Positions 9,984 through 19,818 of a stretch of 64,000 bases of DNA are shown in pieces. The notes below the pieces were generated by a model, which saw only the letters and a program-made list of their open reading frames with translations, searched no databases and was not told where the DNA came from. Positions within the stretch are counted from its first letter, which is position 1; the number at the start of each line of letters is the position of its first letter. A program made the translations under genes and the position numbers. This DNA comes from Gracilibacillus salinarum (GTDB taxonomy: Bacteria > Bacillota > Bacilli > Bacillales > Amphibacillaceae), in NCBI RefSeq assembly GCF_022919575.1, contig NZ_CP095071.1, positions 2,294,001 to 2,358,000 on the forward strand, written 5' to 3'.

Positions 9984-11525
9984 TTATTTAGATGCGTTAT
10001 ATTCCTCGATAATGGCATCTCCACCTTCAGATTTCCATTTCTCTACAGCTTCATCAAAGCCAGCTTCGTCAGTTTGACCAAGAATGTACTGATAAGTCGC
10101 ATCTGTAATGATTTCTTGTAATCTAGCACCATCATTTACGTATGTTTCAGAGTAAAGAGGTACAGTTGGATCTTCGATTAAATGGTTCTCGTTATCTTTA
10201 AATAACTCTTCAGATTTTGCTTTCACATCATAATCGAAGAACCCTTCATAACGCCCGTTTGTTTCAGGCTCACCAATTTCGATTGCTTGATATGGTTTTA
10301 CTTCACGATCAGTTAAATCTTGATCCTCAACAGGCAATGCTTTTCCTTCTTTTACATTATAGTGCTCACCTTCTATACCCCAATACGCAATATTAATTAC
10401 CTCAGGGGTCATCATTTGGTCAAAGAAACCTAAGATTTTCTTTAACTCTTCCTCTGTTTCTACAGAGCTTTTCGGAAACATTACTAAACTTCCGTAGCCT
10501 GGAATAGCCCAGATACCAAATTCGCCATCCGGACCAGCAATATTATTATGCACATCAAATTCAACGTCAGGGTTAATCGCTACCGCATCATTGTGCAAGC
10601 TGCCAACATCGCCCATTGAACCTACATACATACCTGCTGTACCATTTTTGAAGAATTCTTGCTGATCTGGTTTACTTGTTACAGGAAAGTCTTGGTTAAT
10701 ATATTCGTTCTCGTGCATTTCTCTAAAAAAATCCATTGTTTCTTTGTATTCATCGAACATAAACTCTGGTAATAATTGACCGTCTTGTTCACCCCAGTTG
10801 TTTGGCGTACCAAACCATGAGGAAACTGTTTTAAATGCACCATATACTAAATCGCTTCGATCTGTTACACCGAATGTATCGTCTTTACCGTTTCCGTCTG
10901 GATCATCTTCTGTAAATGCTCTAGCCATCTCCATAAATTCTTCTGTTGTTGTAGGAGCTTCTAATCCTAAATTATCTGCCCAGTCTTTACGATAAATAAG
11001 ACCTTGTCTTGAAAGAGGACGTCCTTGATATAAGGTGTATAAGTTCCCATTTACGCGTGTATTGTCTAATACATTCTCTTTCAATTTAGATAAGTTTTCA
11101 AATTCTTCTAAATATTGACCAACTTCCCAGAACTGCTCATCTTCCATCGCATCACGGAATTGAATGAAAGAAGTCTGGTTCTTCAGGAACACTGCTTCTG
11201 GTAATGAATTCGTTGCAAATGCGGTATTTAATCTGTCTTCATAGTTGTTATCCGGAACCCATTGAATTTCAATGTCTGTATTGGTTGCTGATTCTATTTC
11301 TGTTAATACTTTTTCATTTGGAACTTCTGGTGTGTGTAAGTTTGCCATCATAGTAAATGCATAAGGCTCATCAGAACCTTCTTCACCACTATCTCCTGAT
11401 TCTTCAGAAGTATCATCACCTTCTGTGGATCCATCATCTTCAGATGCACTATCACTATTACATGCTGTTAACGCAAGCAATAAAAGCAATAGCATAATAC
11501 CTAATAATTTTTTCCACTTACTCAA
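9984..11525 (-). CDS. Oligosaccharide-binding lipoprotein, LplA/YtcQ type
   Basis: Extracellular substrate-binding protein of a CUT1 ABC importer, 513 residues from the chosen TTG start, which follows GGAGG at good distance; a GTG three codons upstream is possible. The signal ends in the lipobox LTAC, followed by a long acidic Ser/Asp/Glu linker. The mature region resembles LplA/YtcQ (about 500 residues, larger than maltose-type binders). Divergent from the DUF624/YesS-like pair across an intergenic region rich in cre-like and palindromic sites. Substrate is inferred to be pectic or rhamnogalacturonan oligosaccharide. Confidence 0.85.
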   Translation of the reverse strand: MSKWKKLLGIMLLLLLLALTACNSDSASEDDGSTEGDDTSEESGDSGEEGSDEPYAFTMMANLHTPEVPNEKVLTEIESATNTDIEIQWVPDNNYEDRLNTAFATNSLPEAVFLKNQTSFIQFRDAMEDEQFWEVGQYLEEFENLSKLKENVLDNTRVNGNLYTLYQGRPLSRQGLIYRKDWADNLGLEAPTTTEEFMEMARAFTEDDPDGNGKDDTFGVTDRSDLVYGAFKTVSSWFGTPNNWGEQDGQLLPEFMFDEYKETMDFFREMHENEYINQDFPVTSKPDQQEFFKNGTAGMYVGSMGDVGSLHNDAVAINPDVEFDVHNNIAGPDGEFGIWAIPGYGSLVMFPKSSVETEEELKKILGFFDQMMTPEVINIAYWGIEGEHYNVKEGKALPVEDQDLTDREVKPYQAIEIGEPETNGRYEGFFDYDVKAKSEELFKDNENHLIEDPTVPLYSETYVNDGARLQEIITDATYQYILGQTDEAGFDEAVEKWKSEGGDAIIEEYNASK

Positions 11526-11592
11526 ATTAACCACCCTCCAAAAAATTGTTTTTTGGTATCACAGCCATTCGCTGTGTACACCATTAATAGTA

Positions 11593-11606
11593 CGGAAGCG
11601 CTACCA
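11593..11606. promoter_or_regulatory. Weak cre-like site
   Basis: CGGAAGCGCTACCA matches the CcpA consensus TGWAANCGNTNWCA at 11 of 14 positions. It is about 70 bp upstream of the binding-protein start. Confidence 0.35.
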
Positions 11607-11636
11607 TTTTGTATATAATCACTTTTACAGAGTTTG

Positions 11637-11650
11637 TGTAAACGCTTACC
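11637..11650. promoter_or_regulatory. cre site (CcpA) upstream of the oligosaccharide-binding protein
   Basis: TGTAAACGCTTACC matches TGWAANCGNTNWCA at 13 of 14 positions. Catabolite repression of the pectin importer is the expected effect. Confidence 0.65.
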
Positions 11651-11669
11651 TATCAACGTATCTTTTTTA

Positions 11670-11727
11670 GTAAATAATCATTATTTTATGAGACTTAAGA
11701 AACATATAAGATAATGATTATTTTTAC
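11670..11727. promoter_or_regulatory. Inverted pair of the 23-bp AATAATCATTAT motif between divergent genes
   Basis: The left copy begins GTAAATAATCATTATTTTAT (11670-11692); an inverted copy ends GATAATGATTATTTTTAC (11703-11727). Together they can form a roughly 20-bp stem or a pair of operators midway between the binding-protein gene and the DUF624/YesS-like genes. The core matches 12 of 15 positions of the Fur 7-1-7 consensus. Confidence 0.5.
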
Positions 11728-11790
11728 TTATATTTGTTCATCAAACCCTTTAACCACAAGTGTTCTTTCCCCCTTATCATATGATTACTT

Positions 11791-11805
11791 TTGGAAGCGC
11801 TTCAA
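11791..11805. promoter_or_regulatory. Palindromic cre-like site before the DUF624/YesS-like genes
   Basis: TTGGAAGCGCTTCAA is a near-perfect palindrome around GCGC and resembles symmetrical cre sites, matching the asymmetric consensus at 11 of 14 positions. Confidence 0.45.
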
Positions 11806-11881
11806 TAGTACTATTTACTATTTAAGGAAAAAAAGTTATCCTTATATATATTAACATTTATTTAGGAAACAGGTGATAACA

Positions 11882-12541
11882 ATGATGGAAATGTCAGGAC
11901 TTTGGGGTGGATTCTACCGGATCAGTGTTTGGATTACACGTTTCGCATGGTTAAATATTTTGTGGATCTGTTTCACCCTGCTTGGTCTCGTATTCTTCGG
12001 CATCATGCCAGCAACTATTGCAATGTTTACCGTTGTCCGCAAATGGGTTTTAAAAGAATATGACACCGCTGTCGCAGAAACTTTTTGGCACGCATATAAG
12101 AAAAATTTCGTTCGTGCTAACTTATTTGGTCTCATCTTATATATTATTGGCTACTTTTTGTCTGTATTCTTAAAATATACAGGACTAATGAGTGATAGCA
12201 GTGTATACCCTGTATTATTAGGGATTTTTATTATTGCTGCTTTTCTTTATGTCATGCTTGTATTGTATATAGGTCCCGTCTATGTACATTACCAGCTGTC
12301 CTTCTGGCAATACATTCGATATGCCGTCTCTATCGGTGCTGTAAACTTACATTACTCTATATGTGCATTGACTGTTTTGGCAGGGATTTACTATCTTTCA
12401 TTAAAATACCCTGGTGTTACGTTGTTTTTCACATTTAGCATCAGTGCATATGTGACAATGTTTGTTGTGCACATCGGCTTTAGACAGCTATTCAAAAAAC
12501 AGCAGGAACAATTAGATCAGACAACGGTGTCTGCTTCATAG
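11882..12541 (+). CDS. DUF624 (YesL family) membrane protein
   Basis: A 219-residue integral membrane protein with about five or six hydrophobic segments. The N-terminal MSGLWGGFYRISVWITRFAWLN and the PATIAMFTVVRKW stretch mark the DUF624 family. These genes repeatedly accompany CUT1 sugar importers and YesS-type regulators, but no biochemical role is established. ATG at 11882 is chosen because AGGTG lies 5-6 bases before it; the longer GTG-initiated frame lacks such a site. It is followed 45 bp later by the YesS-like regulator gene, probably in one transcript. A paralogue lies at 21390. Confidence 0.8.
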   Translation: MMEMSGLWGGFYRISVWITRFAWLNILWICFTLLGLVFFGIMPATIAMFTVVRKWVLKEYDTAVAETFWHAYKKNFVRANLFGLILYIIGYFLSVFLKYTGLMSDSSVYPVLLGIFIIAAFLYVMLVLYIGPVYVHYQLSFWQYIRYAVSIGAVNLHYSICALTVLAGIYYLSLKYPGVTLFFTFSISAYVTMFVVHIGFRQLFKKQQEQLDQTTVSAS

Positions 12542-12586
12542 CAAATTGCCGGTCGTACTAAATTTCACGATTAAGGAAGATTGCCT

Positions 12587-14884
12587 ATGAAAAAATTTTC
12601 TGATAAACATTATTTCAAAATAATATCTGTACTCATCATTCTAAGCACCGTTCCCGTTATCATTACAGGTGTTTTATCTTATTGGCAATCCTCACAGGCG
12701 ATTGTTGATTATTCAAACGATGAAAAGAAACAAAACATTTTTCAAATTCAAACGAACGTAGAGCAGGTGCTCCGTTATATTGATTTATCCACGACTTATT
12801 TTGTACGTTCTGCTCAGACGAAATCACTTCTGGATGAAGAAATGAACGGAATGGCCTTCAATGATTTTCAGAGTTTACGGAAAGATTTAAACCATCTTCA
12901 AACGTTGGAAACAGGGATCGAAGACATCATTCTTGTCAGTCTTGACAAGAGATGGTTGATTAATAATGATGGCTTAGTTCATCTTGATAACCCGACCTAT
13001 GAACAAATCAACCTAGATTACTTGAACTTGCCGAGGAAGTCTATGTGGTTAATGGAAGATGCAGAAGATATTAACTTACCGAATGCTACAACCAATAGTT
13101 GCCCACAATACATTAACCTGATTAAAAGGTTGCCTGTCTTATCTTCCAACCCTGATGGATTGATCTCTGTCATCATCCCTACCTGTGAATTGAACGACAT
13201 TATGGCTCAAAGCAATGATAATGAATCATTTGTTATTTTAGATAAGAATAATCAAATAATTGCGCATAGTAATTCCGAATATACAGGTGATGATGGCTAC
13301 ATTCCCAATGGACTTTACGACAAAATTGACAGAGATGAATTAGAAGGACAATTTGAATACACTATTAATGGGACGGATTATAAAATTTCGTATCAATCAT
13401 CCGATTACAACAACTGGACTTATTTATCTTTAGTAAAATTAAGTGATTTACACACAAAATCAAGCTCGATTGGCTGGTTAACTGCTCTTATTGTTACGAT
13501 TTTATTAATCATATCATCTTGCTTTGCGTTTATAGGCAGCAGATTTTTATATCGTCCAGTCAAAAAACTAAAAAGTGCCATTAGCATGAATGAGGAATCA
13601 TTCCCTTCAAATTCCGGAAATGAATTTGACCTTATTGAAACACACATTGAAAAACTGTTGAACCAAAACGATCAATTGGAGAAACGTGTACAAAGTCAAA
13701 TCACACAATTGAAGCAGCTCTTTATGATCCGCCTGTTACAAGGAAAAGTGTCATCGAGTGAAATTCCATTAAAAGTTAAATCCTTTAATTATAACGATCA
13801 GTGGAATTCACTTACGGTCTTTTCTTTAAAAATTGACGAAATAGACCAGAAAAAATTTAATAAAAATGATCAGGATCTTATTTTATTCGCAATTAATAAT
13901 TTAATAGAAGATTTGATCCCTTCTAACGAGAGATTAACTCCTGTCGTTAGTAATGATACACAATCAACAATCATCCTAACTGATGAAGAAGATTCCGCCG
14001 CCTACATGCAGGCGATTAATGAGCGGGTAAAATTAATTCAAGCCAAAATTAAAGAATTATTACATTTATCCATCAGTATCGGTATCAGCCAGCGCTATCA
14101 AACGTTAGAAGATGCAAGTATCGCATTCAAAGAAAGTAAAGAAGCACTTAAATACCGGTTAAAAATGGGCGAAGCGTCAATCATTTTCTATGAAAACCTA
14201 AATAGACGTTATTCAAGTGTCGCCCCCTACCCGACCCAGCTTAAGAATAAAATCATTGATGCGATTAAACTGACAGATCAAGAACAAGCTTTAAATGAGT
14301 TAACTAAATTTTTTAATTATGTAAATCGACATGATATGAATCACCAGCAGTTAGAAATCATCATATCGCGTTTTCTATATGAACTTTACGAATTAAAGGA
14401 AATGCTAGGTGTGAATGTAGAGAGATTCCAATCAACAGAAATGATTACTAATTTCCAAAATTTAAGGTCATTAGAGGCGATCCATGAATGGGTAAAAGAA
14501 GACATTATTCTACCACTCATCGAAAATATCGATGCGCGCGATGATTCAAAGAACAAGAAAATCTCTGATAAAATGATTCGATTTGTCCGTGATAATTTTA
14601 ATAAAGATATTTCACTAGACCTGATTGCTGCTGAATTACATTATAACCCTAACTACTTAAGCAGTATCTTTCAAAAAGAAACCGGCTATTCCTTTAGTGA
14701 ATATCTGTTAAGGTATCGGTTGAATAAAGCAAAAGACTGGTTAACCACAACGAATATGTCTGTCAAAGAAATTGCCGAACAGTTACAATACAACAATTCA
14801 CAGAATTTCATTCGATCCTTCCGAAAAATGGAGGAAATTACACCAGGCAAATACCGTGCACAATACAAAAGCAAAGAAGCTTAA
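12587..14884 (+). CDS. AraC-family transcriptional regulator with membrane sensor, YesS/YtdP type
   Basis: A 765-residue one-component regulator. Membrane segments lie at about residues 12-30 and 297-320 and bracket an extracellular, Cache-like sensor region. A coiled linker follows. The C-terminal ~100 residues are an AraC helix-turn-helix pair (ISLDLIAAELHYNPNYLSSI and VKEIAEQLQYNNSQNFIRSF). In B. subtilis YesS controls rhamnogalacturonan genes, and this protein probably senses a pectic sugar and activates the divergent importer. ATG at 12587 follows AAGGAAG by 7 bases. Last gene before the first large repeat. Confidence 0.85.
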   Translation: MKKFSDKHYFKIISVLIILSTVPVIITGVLSYWQSSQAIVDYSNDEKKQNIFQIQTNVEQVLRYIDLSTTYFVRSAQTKSLLDEEMNGMAFNDFQSLRKDLNHLQTLETGIEDIILVSLDKRWLINNDGLVHLDNPTYEQINLDYLNLPRKSMWLMEDAEDINLPNATTNSCPQYINLIKRLPVLSSNPDGLISVIIPTCELNDIMAQSNDNESFVILDKNNQIIAHSNSEYTGDDGYIPNGLYDKIDRDELEGQFEYTINGTDYKISYQSSDYNNWTYLSLVKLSDLHTKSSSIGWLTALIVTILLIISSCFAFIGSRFLYRPVKKLKSAISMNEESFPSNSGNEFDLIETHIEKLLNQNDQLEKRVQSQITQLKQLFMIRLLQGKVSSSEIPLKVKSFNYNDQWNSLTVFSLKIDEIDQKKFNKNDQDLILFAINNLIEDLIPSNERLTPVVSNDTQSTIILTDEEDSAAYMQAINERVKLIQAKIKELLHLSISIGISQRYQTLEDASIAFKESKEALKYRLKMGEASIIFYENLNRRYSSVAPYPTQLKNKIIDAIKLTDQEQALNELTKFFNYVNRHDMNHQQLEIIISRFLYELYELKEMLGVNVERFQSTEMITNFQNLRSLEAIHEWVKEDIILPLIENIDARDDSKNKKISDKMIRFVRDNFNKDISLDLIAAELHYNPNYLSSIFQKETGYSFSEYLLRYRLNKAKDWLTTTNMSVKEIAEQLQYNNSQNFIRSFRKMEEITPGKYRAQYKSKEA

Positions 14885-14932
14885 TAAGAGAATCGGGCAT
14901 ACACACAACCCTGCTTTAACTAAAGTAAATAC

Positions 14933-15394
14933 AACTTCCCTTAATATGGAGTATGTAATGCTAGCCATCGCTAGCCAAGCAGCCATATTGAGATAATTAA
15001 TGTGCAGGGATACCGCTTCGGCCAACCACTCCGCGTCCTGCGGGAGTCTACGTGGTTGGCCGAAGCTAGGATGTTTCATAATGCAAATAACCACTGCTTT
15101 TAGTTGCACCGTAAGTTGTAGCACTTCCCATAAGCGTAGGAAATAGGCGGAGACTCCTCATGCCTCAGCGCGAGCTGAAGATCCACTTCATTTGTGCCTG
15201 TGTCTTCAAGTATCGCTTCGAGGTAAGCTTCCTCGGCACAAGGCAGCTCAGATGTTATTTCAAGTAGTAGCCTTGCAGACCGCCGTGCCCACAGGTCGCG
15301 GAGCCTATTTCCGGAGCTTTGCTATGCACATAATAACTATCTAGATAGCCACAAAGTGAGATAGCTTAACTTGACATAATCCATATTATAGGAA
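14933..15394. repeat. Intergenic inverted-repeat element, copy 1, interior flipped
   Basis: Bounded on the left by a degenerate AACTTCCCTTAATATGGAG and on the right by TTGACATAATCCATATTATA. Inside are nested palindromes, for example a perfect 15-bp stem GCTTCGGCCAACCAC / GTGGTTGGCCGAAGC (15015-15066) and GGAAATAGGC pairing with GCCTATTTCC. The interior begins with GCTAGCCATCGCTAGCC, which is the right-hand end in copies at 19.5 and 56.4 kb, so this copy is inverted relative to them. It fills the gap between convergent genes; no believable gene lies in it. Confidence 0.8.
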
Positions 15395-15510
15395 ATAAAC
15401 TTCTTCTTTATCTTAGGAGGATGCAGAAAGTTCCCTTGTTTTTAGGCGCCAGCGTGAACTTGGCTGTTCCTATTATAAAACACGACGAAAACTTGAGATT
15501 TTATACCATA

Positions 15511-15551
15511 AAAAAACACCAGAGCGCTATTTTGCTGCTCTGGTGTTTTTT
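15511..15551 (-). terminator. Terminator between convergent regulator and gdhA
   Basis: AAAAAACACCAGAGC pairs with GCTCTGGTGTTTTTT. T-runs exist in both directions, so it may serve both strands; it lies 36 bp past the gdhA stop. Confidence 0.9.
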
Positions 15552-15586
15552 AATAGGGGTTTATTTATTATAGACATAATAGTGGT

Positions 15587-16984
<1,398 letters not shown>

Positions 16985-17031
16985 TTATCTAAAATTTGAA
17001 TTAAAACTCTTTCTTTTTGGTGTGGTTTCAT

Positions 17032-17059
17032 TTTATAATTTTGGGAGTGATAGCTTCAA
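17032..17059 (-). promoter_or_regulatory. Candidate gdhA promoter
   Basis: On the minus strand TTGAAG and TATAAA are 16 bases apart, about 65 bp upstream of the gdhA start. Confidence 0.4.
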
Positions 17060-17080
17060 TACTAATAAACGATGACATTA

Positions 17081-17095
17081 ATGCGTTTTGCGCAT
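17081..17095. promoter_or_regulatory. Palindrome between gdhA and the LysR gene
   Basis: ATGCG-TTTTG-CGCAT lies just upstream of the LysR gene start and about 110 bp from gdhA. Spacing and symmetry fit a LysR-type operator. Assignment is by position only. Confidence 0.35.
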
Positions 17096-17114
17096 GGAAA
17101 ATGAGGTGTTTTAT

Positions 17115-18026
17115 TTGGAAATTAGACAAATTCAATATTTCATGGAAGTAGCCAAAAGAGAACATATGACAGAGGCAGCCGTACATTTACATGTGGCACA
17201 ATCATCTGTCAGCAGACAAATATATAACTTAGAGAATGAATTAGGCGTAGACTTATTCATTCGTGAAGGCAGAAGTGTGAAGCTGACGCCGTTAGGAAAG
17301 ATATTCTTCGAGAGAATGAAACAGGCTACTTATATGATGGAAGAAGCAAAAAGAGAAGTACAAGAATATTTAGATCCGGAAAAAGGGACCGTACGGATTG
17401 CTTTTCCTATCAGCATGGCTGCACACACACTGCCATCTATAATCTACGCATTCCGCCAACGTCACCCTGAAGCACAATTTCAAATGAGCAATGCTCTTTA
17501 TTATGACCTGATCGACGGTGTAGCGGATGGTAATTTCAACTTGGCAATGATTGCACCAATGCCAGACAAAGGGAATGACAAAATTAACGGTACGACACTA
17601 TTTACCGAGAGTATCGTTGCCCTTGTTCCACTTAATCACCCGTTTGCTAAAAGAAAATCCATCACACTTGAAGAATTAAGTAATGATCCTTTTGTTGTCT
17701 TGCCTGAAGGATTCGTATTCCGTGACCAAGTCATTGAAGCATGTAATAAAGCAGGTTTCTCTCCACAGGTAGCATTCGAAGGAAAAGATATTGATGCACT
17801 GAAAGGATTAGTTTCAGCAGGTTTAGGTGTTGCGTTAATGCCCGAAATGACGCTCGTAGATAATACCCCAATCTCAACCGTTGTCGTACCTCTTTCCGAT
17901 CGGACGGTTAGCAGAACAGTTGGTGTTATTTTCCCGACACAACGCAAACTCCTGCCAACAGAGGAATTATTTTATGATTTCTTACTCGAAATATATGGAG
18001 GATTAAGTGCATTAAAGAAAAGATAA
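17115..18026 (+). CDS. gltC: LysR-family regulator, GltC-like
   Basis: A 303-residue LysR regulator. The N-terminal winged helix EIRQIQYFMEVAKREHMTEA and VAQSSVSRQIYNLENELGVDLF closely follow B. subtilis GltC, as do EYLDPEKGTVRIAFP, ALVPLNHPFAKRK and GLVSAGLGVALMPE in the effector domain. The start is taken as TTG at 17115: GAGGTG is 6 bases upstream and the protein then begins MEIRQI like GltC. B. subtilis GltC activates gltAB; here the divergent partner is gdhA, so the regulatory target may have changed. Confidence 0.8.
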   Translation: MEIRQIQYFMEVAKREHMTEAAVHLHVAQSSVSRQIYNLENELGVDLFIREGRSVKLTPLGKIFFERMKQATYMMEEAKREVQEYLDPEKGTVRIAFPISMAAHTLPSIIYAFRQRHPEAQFQMSNALYYDLIDGVADGNFNLAMIAPMPDKGNDKINGTTLFTESIVALVPLNHPFAKRKSITLEELSNDPFVVLPEGFVFRDQVIEACNKAGFSPQVAFEGKDIDALKGLVSAGLGVALMPEMTLVDNTPISTVVVPLSDRTVSRTVGVIFPTQRKLLPTEELFYDFLLEIYGGLSALKKR

Positions 18027-18250
18027 AACAATATAAAACACATTTAGCACGTAAACCATAAAAAATTAATCGATTAAAGCTATTAAAACGTTCTAATACA
18101 TGCAATGAAAGCCAGAAAAACTGTTTGTATTTTCAGACAAATGTGTGATTTACGAAGACTATTCTTCGTTGTAAAATGAAGATACATAGGAATTAGCGAT
18201 TGAATACTTTATAATTAATAGAGTAAATAGATGATAGAGGAGCTTGCATT

Positions 18251-19048
18251 ATGCGAATACTGTATGTAGATTGTTTTTCAGGAATCAGTGGTGATATGAC
18301 GATCGGCGCCTTATTAGACGCTGGTGCTTCATTTCATTCGCTAGAAAGTCAATTGGCGTTGTTGCAACTCGAACAAGAGTATCAGCTGTCTATAGAAAAG
18401 GTAATGAAGAATGGAATTCACAGCAATAAGTTTCATGTGATGTTGAAGGAAGAACATACACACCAGCATTCCCATCATCATGGAGAGCCTGAAGATCACC
18501 ATCATCATCATCACGATAACCATTCACACAGCCATCACCATCGAACCTATCAGGATATCGTGAAATTAATAGACAATAGTGAACTAGATGATAAAGTAAA
18601 AAGCAGGTCACTTGAAATGTTTCGTGTTATTGGTGAGGCAGAAGCAAAAATTCATGGAATGGATATTGCGCAAGTACATTTCCATGAAGTCGGGGCGATT
18701 GATTCGATCATTGATATTGTAGGAACTGCGATTTTGCTTGAGGAACTAGCTGTGGATCGAATGATAGCCGCTCCAGTTCCAGTTGGCTCAGGACATATTC
18801 ATATTGACCATGGGGTCTATCCCGTTCCCGCACCAGCAACTTTAGAAGTCTTAAAAGGCATTCCATTGGCGAAAAGCAGTATAAAGGGAGAATTAACTAC
18901 ACCGACAGGCGCGGCCATTATAAAGACTCAAGTTGATGCATTCTCGACGTTACCAACAATGCGAGTAGACAAAATAGGCTACGGTGCAGGCACCAAAACA
19001 TTCAAAGATCACCCTAATGTATTACGTGTCGTAATCGGAGAAGACTAA
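18251..19048 (+). CDS. larC: LarC-like nickel-insertion protein, N-terminal half only
   Basis: LarC inserts nickel into the pincer cofactor of lactate racemase and related enzymes. The N-terminus ILYVDCFSGISGDMTIGALLDAG, the VHFHEVGAIDSIIDIVG block and LTTPTGAAI are diagnostic. A His-rich stretch (about residues 70-97, some 18 His) fits metal binding. The frame stops after 265 residues at VLRVVIGED, where full LarC continues with a second domain made by ribosomal frameshifting in Lactobacillus plantarum. No second-domain sequence is visible in any frame of the next ~100 bp, and larA, larB and larE are absent from the window. It starts after GAGGAG. Confidence 0.8.
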   Translation: MRILYVDCFSGISGDMTIGALLDAGASFHSLESQLALLQLEQEYQLSIEKVMKNGIHSNKFHVMLKEEHTHQHSHHHGEPEDHHHHHHDNHSHSHHHRTYQDIVKLIDNSELDDKVKSRSLEMFRVIGEAEAKIHGMDIAQVHFHEVGAIDSIIDIVGTAILLEELAVDRMIAAPVPVGSGHIHIDHGVYPVPAPATLEVLKGIPLAKSSIKGELTTPTGAAIIKTQVDAFSTLPTMRVDKIGYGAGTKTFKDHPNVLRVVIGED

Positions 19049-19080
19049 ATCGGTTAACAGATGAAGCGTGACTTTAATCA

Positions 19081-19199
19081 GGGGGTGATCCCTCTGATTG
19101 CTAGCGAAATTTATCAGGAAGTTATCAGCGGGGATCACCCCACTTAGCTTCTTATTAATTAAAGTGGGGGTATTACAGACATTAGCGCCGCGATAAAAG
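19081..19199 (+). ncRNA. Structured repeated element, copy A (candidate RNA)
   Basis: A GGGGTGATCCC stem with its GGGATCACCCC partner is followed by CAGGAAGTTATC and a second stem CCCCACTT / AAGTGGGG, ending in TTAGCGCCGCGATAAAA. The second half is shared with a copy in opposite orientation at 33044-33138. Stem sequences differ but still pair. It follows the larC-like gene. The nature of the element (RNA, IS end or long terminator) is unknown. Confidence 0.5.
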
Positions 19200-19246
19200 A
19201 AACCTAGATTCGAGAATAATCGGTTATATTATTAAGAAAGAACAAA

Positions 19247-19420
19247 GGCGCAAGCGCCCGTTTAGAGACGTAGCGAGTGGAGCGAATCAACTGAGATAAA
19301 GGAATCACGGTGAGCTTGCGAATCGATGATGACTTATCGTAGGGCGATTTCGCGAAGTCGCCTAGTCTCTGGGCGCTGGAGCCGGACGTGGCCGTTCTGT
19401 CAGCGAACATCATATAGCCC
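19247..19420. repeat. GC-rich palindromic intergenic repeat
   Basis: Begins with the hairpin GGCGCAAGCGCC, contains GGCGATTTCGCGAAGTCGCC (19343-19362, almost a perfect palindrome) and ends near GGGCGCTGGAGCCGG. Base composition differs sharply from the surroundings. A decayed relative of its end may lie at about 15435-15465. Open frames across it are not convincing genes. Confidence 0.5.
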
Positions 19421-19495
19421 AAAATTTATACTTTCTTGACTTATAAGAAAAACCTGGCATAAACCACCCGGTCCTAGTTGACTTCATTAATAAAC

Positions 19496-19705
19496 AACTT
19501 CCTATAATATGGATTATGTAAACTGGAACTGTCTGACATGGAGTTAATTATGATAGTTTTTATCTGCTTAGCAAAGCTCCGGAAATAGGCTCCGCGTCCT
19601 GTGGGCACGGAGTGGTTGGACGGAGCGGTATCCCAGCACATTAAATATCTCAATATGGATGCTTGGCAGCGATGGCTAGTTGACATAATCCATATTATAG
19701 GAACT
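19496..19705. repeat. Intergenic inverted-repeat element, copy 2 (shortest complete, 210 bp)
   Basis: Bounded by AACTTCCTATAATATGGATT (continuing ATGTAAACT) and its inverse ending CATATTATAGGAACT. The left arm holds AAGCTCCGGAAATAGGCTCC, the right arm GCGGTATCCCAGCAC. The outside flanks (TAAGAAAAACCTGGCATAA on the left, GACTGCACTT on the right) are conserved at other copies. Lies between the convergent larC-like gene and a binding-protein gene. Confidence 0.85.
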
Positions 19706-19772
19706 CAGCTTCATGTTCCATATGATTACTGCTGTGACTGCACTTTTATACTTTCTCGACTGACGAGAAAGG

Positions 19773-19810
19773 AAAAGCCCTATCCGTTTGCTTTCTAACG
19801 GATAGGGCTT
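19773..19810 (-). terminator. Terminator of the arabinose-importer binding-protein gene
   Basis: AAGCCCTATCCGTT pairs perfectly with AACGGATAGGGCTT, 8 bp beyond the stop. A TTTTCCTTTC tail follows on the minus strand. Confidence 0.85.
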
Positions 19811-19818
19811 CTTATTAG

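Noticed and set aside
14798..15124. 108-codon minus-strand frame across the 14.9-kb repeat
   Set aside because: It overlaps the end of the YesS-like gene and consists mostly of palindromic repeat sequence found elsewhere without the frame.
19049..19150. Second half of LarC reached by frameshift
   Set aside because: All three frames after the stop were read; none shows LarC second-domain sequence, and the region is a hairpin element.
19204..19422. 72-codon minus-strand frame in the GC-rich island
   Set aside because: No ribosome site and no protein-like pattern; the sequence is explained by the hairpin repeat.
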